Assembly (NCBI GenBank): GCA_029851415.1
Contig: CM056743.1
Location: 123,410,305 to 123,474,304, forward strand
From: Eretmocerus hayati
Taxonomy: Eukaryota > Arthropoda > Insecta > Hymenoptera > Aphelinidae
Length of the DNA stretch: 64,000 nucleotides
Direction of reading: 5' to 3'
Shown here: in pieces, positions 11,601 through 23,477 of the stretch
Layout: every line of letters begins with the position of its first letter
Numbering within the stretch: position 1 is the first letter of the stretch
Program-made: the position numbers and the translations under genes
The notes under the pieces: generated by a model
The model's database searches: none
What the model saw: the letters and a program-made list of their open reading frames with translations, nothing else
What the model was told of the DNA's origin: nothing

Positions 11601-14600
11601 GTTTTCGAAAAAAGCTGAGATTATGTCAGCAATCAATGACAATCCAGTTGTCATTATCCGCGGTAACACTGGTTGTGGTAAAACAACTCAGGTCTGTCAA
11701 TTCATCCTGGATGATTACATTGCTTCTGGTCAGGGAGCTTTTTGTTCGATTGCTGTAACTCAACCAAGAAGAATCTCAGCTGTCTCAGTAGCTGATAGAA
11801 TCGCTGTAGAGAGATGTGAACCTCTCGGACAAAGTGTGGGATACTCGGTGCGTTTTGAATCTTGTCTACCGAGACCTTATGCCAGTATAATGTTCTGCAC
11901 GGTTGGTGTACTACTCCGAAAGTTGGGTAAGCGGTCTGCTGATTTTACCATTCCGAATTATTTGAAAACCGCGATAGAAATCTCTTTTTTTAAATACGAG
12001 ATTTTCATTGTGTCAAACGTATTTTTCAGAGGGAGGTCTTCGAGGAGTTTCGCACGTCATTGTCGATGAAATTCACGAACGTGACGTCAATTCTGATTTC
12101 ATTATGGTGGTGCTTCGAGATATGATCCATCTTTATCCTGATCTGCGCATCATTCTCATGTCTGCAACAATTGACACAACTCTATTCAGTCAATATTTCA
12201 ACAACTGCCCCGTAATCGAAATACCTGGAAGAGCTTTCCCCGTACAACAGTATTTCCTGGAGGATTGCGTTGAAATGACCAAGTTTGTTCCTCCTCTGGA
12301 TAATAGAAAGAAGAAAAAGGATCGGGACGCAGACGAGGCAGCTGCAGCTGATGGTGAAGTTGAAGAGAATATGAACAAAAATATCAGCTCAAACTACAGG
12401 TAGGATCATCTTCTCTATCCATAGCTGTTGATATTTCAAAAATGAAATCTCTTACAGCTATCGATATAGTCGCTTTCAAGTATGATAATTTTATTTTTTT
12501 CTTACAGTATACAGACGAAAAATGCGATGGCTCAGCTTACTGAAAAGGAAATAAGTTTTGAGCTGATTGAGAGTCTTTTGAAGTACATAAAAGACCAAAA
12601 TATTCCTGGAGCAGTGTTAGTCTTCCTCCCAGGTTGGAATTTGATTTTTGCTCTGATGAAACATCTTCAGCAGCATCCTCTATTTGGTGGTCACGAATAC
12701 ATCATTCTACCATTACATTCTCAACTACCGCGTGAAGATCAGCGCAAGGTATTTGACCAAGTTGGACCAGGCAAAACAAAAATTATCTTAGCCACAAACA
12801 TCGCTGAGACTTCAATCACTATTGATGATGTCGTTTACGTGATTGACTCATGCAAAGCAAAGATGAAACTCTTCACATCTCACAATAATATGACTAATTA
12901 TGCCACAGTGTGGGCTAGCAAAACTAATTTGGAACAAAGGAAAGGTCGCGCTGGTCGAGTCCGACCAGGGTTCTGTTTCCATCTTTGTTCAAGATCGAGA
13001 TTTGAAAAAATGGACGAACACATGACTCCTGAAATGTTCCGCACTCCTCTACATGAGCTTGCTTTGAGTATAAAACTATTGAGACTAGGAAGTATCGGAA
13101 AATTCTTATCGAAAGCTATCGAGCCACCACCTATTGATGCAGTCATTGAAGCAGAAGTTCTCTTGAGAGGTAATATCGACTTATTGCTAATGAATTTACT
13201 TGATACTTGAGAGCAGTTCATACAATTTGAAATATTTGATTTCCAGAGATGAAGTGTCTCGATAAAAATGACGAACTGACACCTTTGGGCAAAATCCTTG
13301 CCAGGTTGCCCATTGAACCTCGATTAGGCAAAATGATGATTTTGGGTTGCATGTTCCGAGTTGGAGATGCTCTATCTACCATGGCTGCTAACAGCTCAAC
13401 TTTCCCCGAGGTGTACAACATGGGACCCGACATGCGCCGGTTGTCAGCTCAACAGAGATGGTTTGCTGGTGCTCGGTACAGTGATCACGTGGCAATGGTT
13501 CATGTTTTCCAATGCTGGGAAGAGGCCCGAGCTGGTGGAGAGTATGCCGAAAATGCATTCTGCGAATCAAAGAATATTAGTATGCCAACTCTACGCGTGA
13601 CTTGGGAGGCAAAGGTAAATTTTTTGCGAGTATTTACACAAGGAATCAACTTTTTTCATAACCCTAGTTCCTGAAACGATTTTTTTGCGACGCTACTTGA
13701 AGATTTATTCTACACCTTGATTCATTTCATAACCTACTTTTTCACTTTTTAGAATCAACTACAAGCGCTCTTGACCTCAGCTGGATTCCCAGAGGAAACA
13801 ATGTGCCCAACACCACTGAATTATCAAGCTGGTGCAGATGTTCGTCTTGATTCCATCACAGCTCTTCTGTGCATGGGTCTATATCCAAACGTCTGTTTCC
13901 ATAAAGAGAAGAGAAAAGTATTGACCACAGAATTGAAAGCTGCCTTGATCCACAAAACTTCCGTGAATTGTAGCAACTACGAGCAAAATTTCCCATTCCC
14001 TTTCTTCGTATTCGGAGAGAAGGTAAGCAGAATTTTGAAATCTCTGCCGATGATTCGAGCGTTCAATCAAACATTTTAAGTGATCATTATTTCACCTTAC
14101 AGATCCGTACAAGAGCAGTTTCGTGTAAGCAAATGACTATGGTATCTCCATTACATTTATTACTTTTCGGATCTCGCAAAGTAGAATATGTGGACAATGT
14201 TATCAGACTGGATAATTGGATCAATCTCGACATGGATCCCGCACACGCTGCATCCATTGTAGCTCTACGGCCGGCGTTAGAAAGTCTGGTTATCAGAGCA
14301 TCTAAGGAACCGGAAACTATCTTAGAACTTAGCCCTCTAGATGAGAAGGTACGTAGTGATGAAAATTATTCGCCTTACCGATTTATGCTGCCGTCTTGAA
14401 TTATTTGAATTAATGAAAAAAACCACTTGTAGGTACTTGCCGTTGTGAAGAACTTGTGTGGCATGAACGCATGCCGCTTTGGGATGGAACCTATTACTGG
14501 AGGAGGTTTCACATCGAAACGACCTCCTCGTGGACACACTTTAGGATTCAATTCCGGTGGAGGAGATGGAGGTCCACCACCTAAGCTTATGCGTACAGAC

Positions 14601-14807
14601 TCAAGCTTTGGTGGTGGCAGTGGTAACGGAGAGAGCAGCTTCGGCGGTGGCGGTGGTGGAGGTTTCCGTGGTGGTTACGGAGGCGGTGGCGGTGGCTATG
14701 GAGGCGGTGGTTACCGAGGTGGCTACGGAGGTGGTGGCGGTGGTTTCCGCGGAAGAGGAGGCGGTGGTGGATTCCGTGGCAGGGGCGGGTACCGAGGAAG
14801 TTTCTAA
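8669..14807 (+). CDS. mle: ATP-dependent RNA helicase A (maleless / DHX9 type)
   Basis: Eleven coding exons: 8669-8747, 9469-9961, 10616-10662, 10727-10959, 11305-11926, 12030-12399, 12508-13169, 13247-13614, 13753-14022, 14103-14348, 14433-14807. All phases agree and give 1254 residues, close to fly MLE and human DHX9. Domains in order: dsRNA-binding domain 1 (start [12 protein letters not shown]), dsRBD2 ([14 protein letters not shown], then [19 protein letters not shown]), the Walker A motif GNTGCGKT (404-411), DEIH (504-507), SAT (536-538), [10 protein letters not shown] (712-721), QRKGRAGR (758-765), helicase-associated and OB-fold regions, and a C-terminal RGG/GGY tail (about 1165-1254). 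It unwinds dsRNA and RNA:DNA in the nucleus; in flies it drives roX RNA incorporation for dosage compensation. Intron 2 needs a GC donor (CAG|GCAAGA) at 9962. Confidence 0.96.
9962..10615 (+). promoter_or_regulatory. GC-AG intron in the helicase gene
   Basis: Exon 2 ends ...GATAGTACCAG followed by GCAAGA, and exon 3 starts after TTCCTTTAG. Only this junction keeps the conserved [14 protein letters not shown] reading. The frame that reads through reaches a stop after about 16 codons. The donor fits the GC-AG consensus (AG|GCAAG). Confidence 0.8.
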
Positions 14808-15819
14808 GTCATTCCGAACTACTAGCGTCTTTATTTTTATTCAAGCAATTGATGTCTCTACTTCTGACAAACGAATTGTATGTAATGTCAACTATAGTAT
14901 GACTAGTAATTTTGTATCCTGTGTAGTTGGAGTAGAATACTCAGATACTCCTATTTTAAAGTGAGTTTAGACATATTTGTACCGTGTTAGACTAAGAAGA
15001 ATGACTTTTGAATAAACACCAACAGTTGATCCCATTTTTGCGGACTTATATTTCCACCAACCCTTCACGATGATTAACTATCAAACTTGAAATTCGACAG
15101 ATCGAAGTGTCTACAATTAGATCTCTGTTATCACAAATTTGACAATTTAAGAAAAAAGATGAAAATTGGAGCACAGACTCTAAATTGAGCATAGGCTGAT
15201 CACAACCCGCGTGTAACCAGCGTCGAGAGGGCTTTCGAAAAGTGTCTGACTAGACCCGGATATTTCTACTGCTATTCTACTGGAAACACTAGCAAACACT
15301 AGCGACACTCTTGATCATCCTGTAGCAGACAGAAATAGTTATGGCGTTATGGCACTTTTTTGAAAATTTGGAAGGATTGACCAGCCCCTGTGGAAAGTAT
15401 TAAACGCGTCACCTCGTGGATTGCGTTTATCAGGTCCATGCCCATAAAACGCTCAGTATTTGGAACATCATCAATTCAGTGTGTGTGTCGTCGGCTACAC
15501 GGAGAGAGGCTGTCTGCGGTTGGCCTAACCTAATTCATGGCCGTAATAGCCGGCCCTCGTGCACCTCGTGCACGATGAGCGCAGAATCATCGTCGGGCTC
15601 GGTTACGAGTTGGAGTGTAGTGCGTCGGTGCTGAGCACCGCGTAACCGAGCTTGATCCGGCCCTCTAGTGCGAAGAAGTTATCGGAGGTGCCCGTCGTCG
15701 TCACGGCGCCGAGTCACAGAGGTGCCCCAGAGTAGCACGGCTCCCCGCGGCCGTTTGATTATATAAAAATAATATACACTGCGCCCGGCCGCGGCTTTGC
15801 TGCAGCTGCATCAAGCTGC
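14808..15819. other. Helicase 3' UTR and FASTKD4 upstream region
   Basis: Helicase 3' UTR to about 15030. From about 15480 to 15760 the DNA is notably richer in CpG, with a palindrome GTGCACCTCGTGCAC near 15560, suggesting the promoter and 5' UTR of the next gene. Confidence 0.5.
15011..15016 (+). promoter_or_regulatory. Helicase polyadenylation signal
   Basis: AATAAA about 200 bases after the helicase stop codon, and the best candidate before the next gene's promoter. Confidence 0.6.
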
Positions 15820-18800
15820 ATGGCGATGTTGCAATTGGGAGGACACCTCGCAAATGCCTCGGTGAAGATTACCCCTAGGGTATTCTGGTCGCTTACGGCC
15901 CAGCATTTGCTCTCCATAAGTTCAACAACCGCCAATACAAAGCCCACAGTCACATCGTCTATTGTCAAGGTATTTTCTGATGAAGCACCAGGTTCAGGGT
16001 GTTTCGTTTGAAGCCTCTTCCTGGACACACAGTTGTTGGTAGAATGTTCCGTTGAGTTCTTTCTGCAGAGCAATATTCCAATGGAATTTCTATTGGTGCT
16101 TTGACATGGTCCTAGAGATTTTAGATGTTTCAGAAAAGTTTTTCTGGTGTTCTTTTAGACACTCTTTCATTGTTTGCTATTTCATTGATTGAATTTATTG
16201 TTTTTTACGAAATGACATCCATTATTTCACCCTGGATGATCTTCTTTCAGGACAAGAAAGATGATCAGAAACGCAGTGGTGCGCCATCTGAAAAATTCTC
16301 CTCAAAGAGAGAAAGTACACAACGAATAAATGATGTCTTCATGAATCTAACTCTGTCGAAACAAAGTGAAACCACAACTTCAGCATTAGATCGAGAAATT
16401 GAAGAAAAAATTCAAAGTGCAATAAGTTGTGAAGAGTTACTAGATTTGAGTCAGCATGTCAATTTTGATCATGACTGTGCAGCTGCTGTGTTGAATAAAC
16501 TTTATAAATGGATTGCCATTGGCAAAATAAAAATGAATGATGTTGAGCAAGATCAAAGATTCCTGGAAATAAATAGAATGGTTGGTTCCCCAACAAGTAC
16601 CGGAAAGCTTGATGCAGTCTCTAAATTGCATGCTCTTGGTGACAAGCTCTGGAAGAAAAGGGTAGATGGACAGGATCATGATCATTCATCATCTGCTGGA
16701 GTTTCAAGGTCTGCTACTGGATCAATTGATGCAACAATGCTGGCAAGTAGAGTGTGATCTTATCTCTTATAGTACTCAAGTCTCAAAAATTGATTGATAT
16801 CAGTCGAGCTGATATTTAATTGAAAGCTATAAAAGTTTACCCCAATATTGTATCCAGGAAACAAATATGACATTATTCTCTCTATCTGTATCTTACTCTA
16901 AAAAGTAGTGCTTCAATATGCTCAACTTTCAAAACCTTATAGTATAAATGATAGTGTGATATTAGCAAATGTAAAGAAGGATGACTTAGATTTTATTAGC
17001 CTACTAATATCAACGTTTAAAAATATAGCTCGCAAAAGCATCTTGGTATATGAATGAAGAAAGTTTATTGATCGTCTTGGACAATTAGAAGTAGGATAGA
17101 TAAATGGATGTTTGATCAATTTCTGGTACCTCTTAATTTGAAATTTTTTGTTTTTTTCCCTTGAGTTTATGAGGACATGAAATGTCGATAGTTTATTTAT
17201 TTATGAACTGCTGGTCAGTATGTTTACTCTCTCTCCACATATGTAATAGAAATATAAAAGGTCTTGTCGACCACATATTTATCAAATAAAAATAAAAAAA
17301 ATGATGGGAATATGATTCACAATTTTTTACTCTGTTTTCTCAAAATTACAGTCGAGTAGTAACCAGCTTCTGAGAAGGATGAGAGATAAAGGAAGCTACA
17401 GGCCTCCCTCATCGCCAAGAGTCCCAAAATTTGCTGATCATTCAATTGATGCAACAATTTCGGCAAGTAGAATATGGCGCTATATCTCTTTGTATCTACT
17501 TGGCATTATGGATTATGCTTGAATAGGTAATGTGATGTTCTTTCTCTGTACCAAAAGAAGTTGAAGAAAATGTGGCTATGACACTCTTTTAAAGTCCATT
17601 TGGCAACCAAAATCTATGCTACACGATTGCTTGTATCCAAGTTTGAATGTATTAGAATCTGGTTGAAGTATGATCAAGAATTCCTGTCTGCACTAGTTTC
17701 AATTGTTTTTGCGATTCCATAATTTGTCATTGCTCAAGCTATAAAAAAATTGTTGAGATTCACAGATCCTTAAACATCACAGTTATTGAGAGAACAGATA
17801 AAATGTATCTTTGTGTAATGCAACCGATGGCAGAGATAGGACCTCATTACTGTAAACAAGTATCATCTATATGATATTTCAATTCAAAATCCTCAATGTG
17901 ATTTCTCCCTGTAGGTTCTCACATCTTTGGCAAGTGCTCAGAAAAGATCGGTCTCAATACTTCAAGATGTGTCTTCTAAAATAGTTGCATCAACAACACC
18001 ATTAGATTTAAAACAGGTTGGAGACATCTTATACAGTGTAGCTCTCCTCAATTTTTACGATAAAGTGAGTCATTTTGATAGCATTTTCTCAAAATTATCC
18101 ATACAACTGGAAAAAATTTTATATGTTACAGCCTTTGATGGAAAAAATGTGTACGGCACTGCTTGATCTCATACCCAAAAATGATCGTTGTGCAGTAATA
18201 GGATCCATTTTAACATCCATCAGTTTCCTCCGATATAGAAACGACGAATTGTTGGATAAAATATCAACATGGATTGTTGAACATGGACAGTCTGTGAGAC
18301 CTCAAGAAATTTGCAGTTTACTCATGACACTGGCTTCTATGGGATATACTCCCCAGAATTTTGAAGATTTTTATCAGGTATTTCATGTAATTGAAGTTAA
18401 TTGTTGTGCATGTCAATTTCCCGTCTAAAACTCCTTCCAAATATTCTCAGATAACGTATACAACCCTCGCGAATTTAGCACTTTTTCATTCATTCTGTGA
18501 GGATAATCATACACTGGAGCTCACTATCACCGTGCATCAGAAAGTTGGTAACGTCCTAGAATGAAATAAATAAAATATTTCTCCGCGATCATCGTCTAAG
18601 TACCGTCACGATCATTTTTCGAATGAATCAAAACCATCCATCGACAGGACTTGAAATAGAGTAGATTTTTCGATTTTTCTATTAGAAATAGCAAACGAAA
18701 GTTGATCTTTTTCACGATTTTTCGTCTTTTTCGCGGTTCTTCTGTCAAGTCGAAAGGGATGCGTTTTATTGAAAAATGTGTAGAATAGTTGTTTGTACAT

Positions 18801-21574
18801 AAGTATTTTGGAGAACTTTGAGCTAGCGTGTCTTATTCATCCAAAAACGAGGAACAACCCCTATGACATTCTCAAATGAAAAAAAATATCGCAGAAACAC
18901 ATAAACGTATACATTTCTTGCATCTCTTCGTCAAGTTTTTGAAACTACCTAGATTTCTGTGATAAATACGAGCACATCATTTTGTAGATATTTCAAAGTC
19001 CTGCTAAGAACGAATCACAGGTTTTTTAAATAAGACTCGTTCGTTCCGACTCAAAACGGAAAAAAATCCGAAAGAAACCAAAAACCGTGAAAAAGGCGAA
19101 CTCTTCATCATTGTTTATAGGAAGTGTAAGCATCGAAAAACTGACTTGAGTTGAAATTCCATCGACGGTTAATTTCAAGTTAAGTCAGTTGATTTCTCGG
19201 AAAAAGGACCGTGAAGGAGGAGTTTACCGCGTAAGAATTCTTCATATATTCTTCAACCTCTGACTTTGCCCATTGATCGATGCAGCGTTCTACATGAAGA
19301 GCATTCATCATTGAGTTAAATACTTTTGGGTTACTTCAAAAAATGCATTCTAGGCAGTCTTCCAACGTGTGAATATCTAATTTGTAAGATTTCGCAATAT
19401 CAAAGTAGTTTTATACTCTTCATACTGTAACTAGTGTCTTGCACTGAGATTCTTCAAGTGTTTTCATTTTAGCCTTTAATATTAGCGCAATCAAAGAAAT
19501 ATTGAAATGTTTGAAACATCATTTTTTCTGAATAAAAATCTCCATGAGTTTAAGCAGTTAAGGTCTCAACTTGTATTAAGGAGGTGATCAGAATCATAAA
19601 AAAAAATTCCAAAATAGAATCACACCTTTGTCAGATCTTTCTATACCTGCAATTTTTGTAGCCAAGTACATTCTGGTAATAGTGCATCTGTCATCTTTCA
19701 ACAGTACTGTGATGATTTATCACGGATCTTTCAAATGATTTGTATTTGACTGCTTGATTTATTTATGTTGCAGTCCATTATACTACCACTGAAGGAAACT
19801 GATATGTGTCAGAGTAGCGAATGGTTGGATGTTGTATGGGCCTTGACTATTCTGAACAAAGTTACTCTACAACATTTTGAATCGGTTTTAAATAGTGACT
19901 TTGTTAACAGATTAACAGGTTGGTTATTACACTCTCGTTCAATTGCTTGAGGAACTATGATAACATTCAACTTTTTTCCAGACCTACAACAACTGTCTAC
20001 ATCAAAATCATTGAAACTTTTAAATATTAATGCGGCAGCTCGTTTATTCGTTCCTAATTACAAAGGTATGGATGCATAATAACACTCAAGTTTTTTTTGC
20101 TGGATTTCACGATGGAATGCGACGTATTTATGTACAATAGCGTTAGTGGATAGCTTGGAAAATATGAGGGACTGATGAATCTAGTACACCAATTTATCTC
20201 CAATACACGTTCAAAAATACATAGATGATTAGTTCCTGGACTATTTCGAAGTTATTCATAAAATCGCAATGACTTGATGGATTCAAAAGTCTGAATTCGT
20301 TATTGGTACATCTTTGAACTATCGGATTTAATTTGAATTGAACTACGTATTCAAGGGCCATCGATTCCAGAAGACTCGCAGCTTTGGAATACTCCATTAA
20401 CGAAGACGAAAGAGAAGGCAGAAATATCGAATGCAATCGTTAGCGCACTGAAAATGTTGTTGCCGTCAGATTCAACTTACTTGAATATCACTCCCAACAC
20501 TAAGTTGGGTTTCTCTCTAGGTAATAGAAGAAAATATTGCTTATGATAACAAAACTTTTTTCATATTACAGTATATGCATGAGCCTTATCTAATGTGTCG
20601 AAAGCGGAATTTTCTTGATTGGCGGGCAATTCGTTCAACATTCATCCACCAAACACATTGATTGCTTTTGAACAGGTCGATTATTAAGGACTAAGGTCCG
20701 TTTAGGTGATTTCTTCAACTCGTAAACACGGGATCGGGCATTGATGGGTAATTTAAGATTCGCGTCTGTGTCAGTCGGAATAGCTCAACGTCATAAACGA
20801 TTAACCGACGATGAATTAACATCAGCTCACTAGTTGTTCAACAAGATGAATTCAAAAGAAAAAATCCTTCGTGAGGTCGCGGACAATTAATGAAAGTAAT
20901 GAAGCTCCGACAAGCTGGTGGAAGAGATCCGTCGAAATATGAGAGAAAAGTTTGAAAAACGTTGATCACGATTTCAAGTAAACGTTGTAATGAGTCTCAT
21001 AATGGATTCTCTTAAACTTTCTTATCAATGTTCATGTTAATAATGGATTAAATTATTCCATAATATGACCATGAATCAGGATAGAAATACTTGTCATGCA
21101 AACAGAAGCGGTTGAAAGCAGTCAACTGTGTTTGATGATGTTAGATGAATATGCAACCAACAAATTGCCTAAGCAGTTTATAAAATTCCCGGAACATCAT
21201 AGATTACAGATAGAGGAATTTATTTAAACGGAAGTTGAACCAAAGTCCATTACCTTACAGATGCTGTTTTGTGTGTAGATAACAGTTGCACACCTCTTCC
21301 AGTTGATTCCAAGTCAAACAATAATAAAGAGGTCTTCAGGATAGCTGTGCTAGGCTGTTGCTATGCAGAATTTTGCAGAGAAAAACAGGAACTCATAGGG
21401 CCTGTGAAATTTCACAGAAGTCTTTTAGAAAAACAAGGTTACAAAGTACTCTTAATACCGTACTCGGAAATGAACACAAAAGACAAACTTGTCACGCGGG
21501 TGAAATATCTGATAGATGGCATTAAATCACTAGTACAAAGTGATTTAGTGAAAGCTATGGACAGACAAAAATAG
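15820..21574 (+). CDS. FAST kinase domain-containing protein, FASTKD4 (TBRG4)-like
   Basis: Nine coding exons: 15820-15969, 16251-16742, 17352-17462, 17915-18064, 18132-18377, 19774-19918, 19982-20065, 20356-20520, 21261-21574, giving 618 residues (human FASTKD4 is about 630). The N-terminus is basic and lacks acidic residues (MAMLQLGGHLANASVKITPR), fitting a mitochondrial presequence. The middle carries FASTK-type helical repeats (DILYSVALLNFYD; SEWLDVVWALTILNK; LKLLNINAAARLF). The last exon is a RAP domain (RIAVLGCCYAEFC, GPVKFHRSLLEKQGYKVLLIPYSE). Family members bind mitochondrial RNA and control its processing and stability. Two introns, after exons 2 and 3, must use GC donors (CTG|GCAAGT and TCG|GCAAGT) to keep frame. 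The subfamily call rests on recall, so FASTKD4 versus a close paralogue is open. Confidence 0.85.
17352..17462 (+). CDS. Exon 3 of the FASTKD4-like gene, possible cassette exon
   Basis: A 111 bp exon of exactly 37 codons with phase 0 at both ends, so skipping it would keep the frame. It encodes a Ser/Arg/Pro-rich linker (SSNQLLRRMRDKGSYRP) ending DHSIDATIS. Exon 2 ends with the related GSIDATML. Both ends and the adjoining intron bases (GCAAGTAGA) look like copies of one another. Confidence 0.6.
18378..19773 (+). other. Long intron of the FASTKD4-like gene
   Basis: A 1.4 kb intron without a recognised gene. It contains a 51-base hairpin at 19140-19190 (ACTGACTTGAGTTGAAATT with its imperfect complement) and AT-rich DNA resembling decayed foldback material. 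It also contains GAAAAATGTGTAGAA, which recurs in the 33.8-35.0 kb foldback element. Confidence 0.5.
20521..21260 (+). other. Last intron of the FASTKD4-like gene
   Basis: A 740 bp intron bounded by GTAATAG and TTACAG. I see no gene or clear repeat in it. Confidence 0.6.
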
Positions 21575-23477
21575 TTTGCCAGAAAAGTGGTGATATTATT
21601 TGGGAATTTTGACTTTTTTGTTTTTCCCACAGCAAAGCTACTCATCTCTTTTCTGGAGGTTTGATATAGATATATACATTTACAAGTCATTAAAGCTATT
21701 TTAAGCACCAGAAGTTTGAGAATTGTGTATAAAAGTCTACTGATACTGAAATTAGTCCTCAATTTGTACTTCTAACTGAGATTGTACAGACAAGTTCCCA
21801 TCAATGAGTTGAGTTTATTGTAGTGTAATTTTTTTCACCTGTGGAGAGCATCTTCCTAATAATAATTCATCAAAATTTCACAGTATTTTTGTGAATTTGG
21901 TACGATTGCTCAGAATTGTTGAATATTCCAAACATTCAATTATGTCCATTGTGATAACTTTTGTAAATTTCAAAAGAATTTTCTGCATAGAGAATGCTGG
22001 GAAATCTGTTTCAGAGAAGATATAATAAAATTGTTCGAACCCCCGATGTATCGCAAAGGATCAGAATCTATCTCAATCCACTTGATAATCTGTAGTTGGT
22101 GAATCTGTGTCCTTGGGCCATGCCTACCCTCTAAATATGGTTTTATTGTTGATACTACCTTGCAAAACTAATGATGGTCTCAGTAGATTAATAACAATCG
22201 ATTTTACAGGATATTGTAGATCGCTTGGAAGAATGCTGTTCTTCAATATTTTCCAAAGTCAACTCGGAGTTATGACCTTCGCAAGAAGATCCGACTTTTC
22301 ATTTCATATGGATGCTCTGTATGTGTATCTATGCAAGTACAGTGTATCAATTTTGTACTTCCAGGCCTCATTCCAATTTGAAGACACCCCAAGCATGGTG
22401 TATATCTCCTTTGCACCATGACCCCAAGATTATGTATATTATTTTGCATGATTTTGTCTTAACCCGTTGACTGTTGATTTCCAGTATACTGGACACGCAC
22501 TTTTTTCGATATTTCGTGATAACGCTTGATAGAAGCATTGGAAATATTCGCAAAAAAATCAGTAAATTCTTGGATCACTGTTGAATCATGTTGGCACAAG
22601 AATACCTAATTCTTGTGCAAAAATATATTGAGACCTACTCAAAAGTCGACCTCTTTTGAGAAAAATAATAAAAATCGAAAAATTTTGACTTTTTAAACTG
22701 CCATTTTTTACGGTTTTCACTCTAGTATTTGGTATTTTGACCATCAGAAAAGGTTTGCGAGTGCCGGAAGTCACTACTATAGTCAACAGGCTGAAATCAT
22801 TCAAATTTCAGGAATTACAATCATGCTTTTTTTTGGATTGTGGCGTAGGTACTACACAGGAGCATCTTCAAGATTTGCCCTGAGAATATGCTCATTTAGT
22901 CTCCAAATCACACTCTAGAGGGAACTTGGAGGCAAATTTTGAGAGTTCCGAAGATTTCACGTCGAATTAATGCTTTCTTGATGATAGAAATAAAAATTTC
23001 AATTAAAAAACTGGGCCACCAGACGGAAAGAATTGGAATTTTGTGCATGTCCCGAATCTCCTTTTGAGCATTCATGTGATGATGAGTTTTCTTTGAAACC
23101 CTACACCCCGGTCGAAAAGATCGCACAAAACTGTTTGAATACTGCAAACTGTATGGTTTTGAGCTATTAACAATATCTATCCTTTGTAAGAACTTTTGGA
23201 ATTGATCAATTTGAATGACTTTCCATTGAATATTGCAGATACATTGATTAAAGTACTATTTTTTCGCAATATTAATAACTTCAGTATAAAGTAAGCAACT
23301 TGTTAACATTTTAACGAGCACTTGAATCCAGACTGTTTTGCAATCTTCAAATATGCTTTTTCCGAATGTCTTTGTATAAACGATGCATTGGAGATACCGA
23401 CAACTTTGTCCATGACTTGGCCGAATTTGTAGTCTCATGAAAATTTTTTGAGGCAAGCATTCAATTTTTTATGTGAG
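21575..23477. other. FASTKD4 3' UTR and gene-free stretch
   Basis: AT-rich. The 3' UTR probably ends near 22030. From 22457 to about 22790 there is a weak inverted pair (GTTGACTGTTGATTTC with GAAATCAGCCTGTTGAC-like sequence) that may be a decayed element. No gene is recognised. Confidence 0.5.
22024..22029 (+). promoter_or_regulatory. FASTKD4-like gene polyadenylation signal candidate
   Basis: AATAAA about 450 bases after the stop codon. It is the first canonical signal seen downstream. Confidence 0.45.

Noticed and set aside
14557..14964. Plus-strand ORF over the helicase C-terminus
   Set aside because: It is the shifted frame of the GGY/RGG tail; the Val/Ala-rich run comes from reading GGT repeats out of frame.
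18451..18544. Exon-like segment (TATTCTCAG|ATAACG ... GTTG|GTAACG) in the FASTKD4-like gene
   Set aside because: It would leave phase 1 before the next exon, which needs phase 0. Direct joining of 18377 to 19774 gives the family-typical YQ-SIILPLK and SEWLDVVWAL.
22457..22790. Possible piggyBac-like remnant beginning TTAACCCGTTGAC
   Set aside because: The right end lacks TTAA and the inverted match is short and broken.
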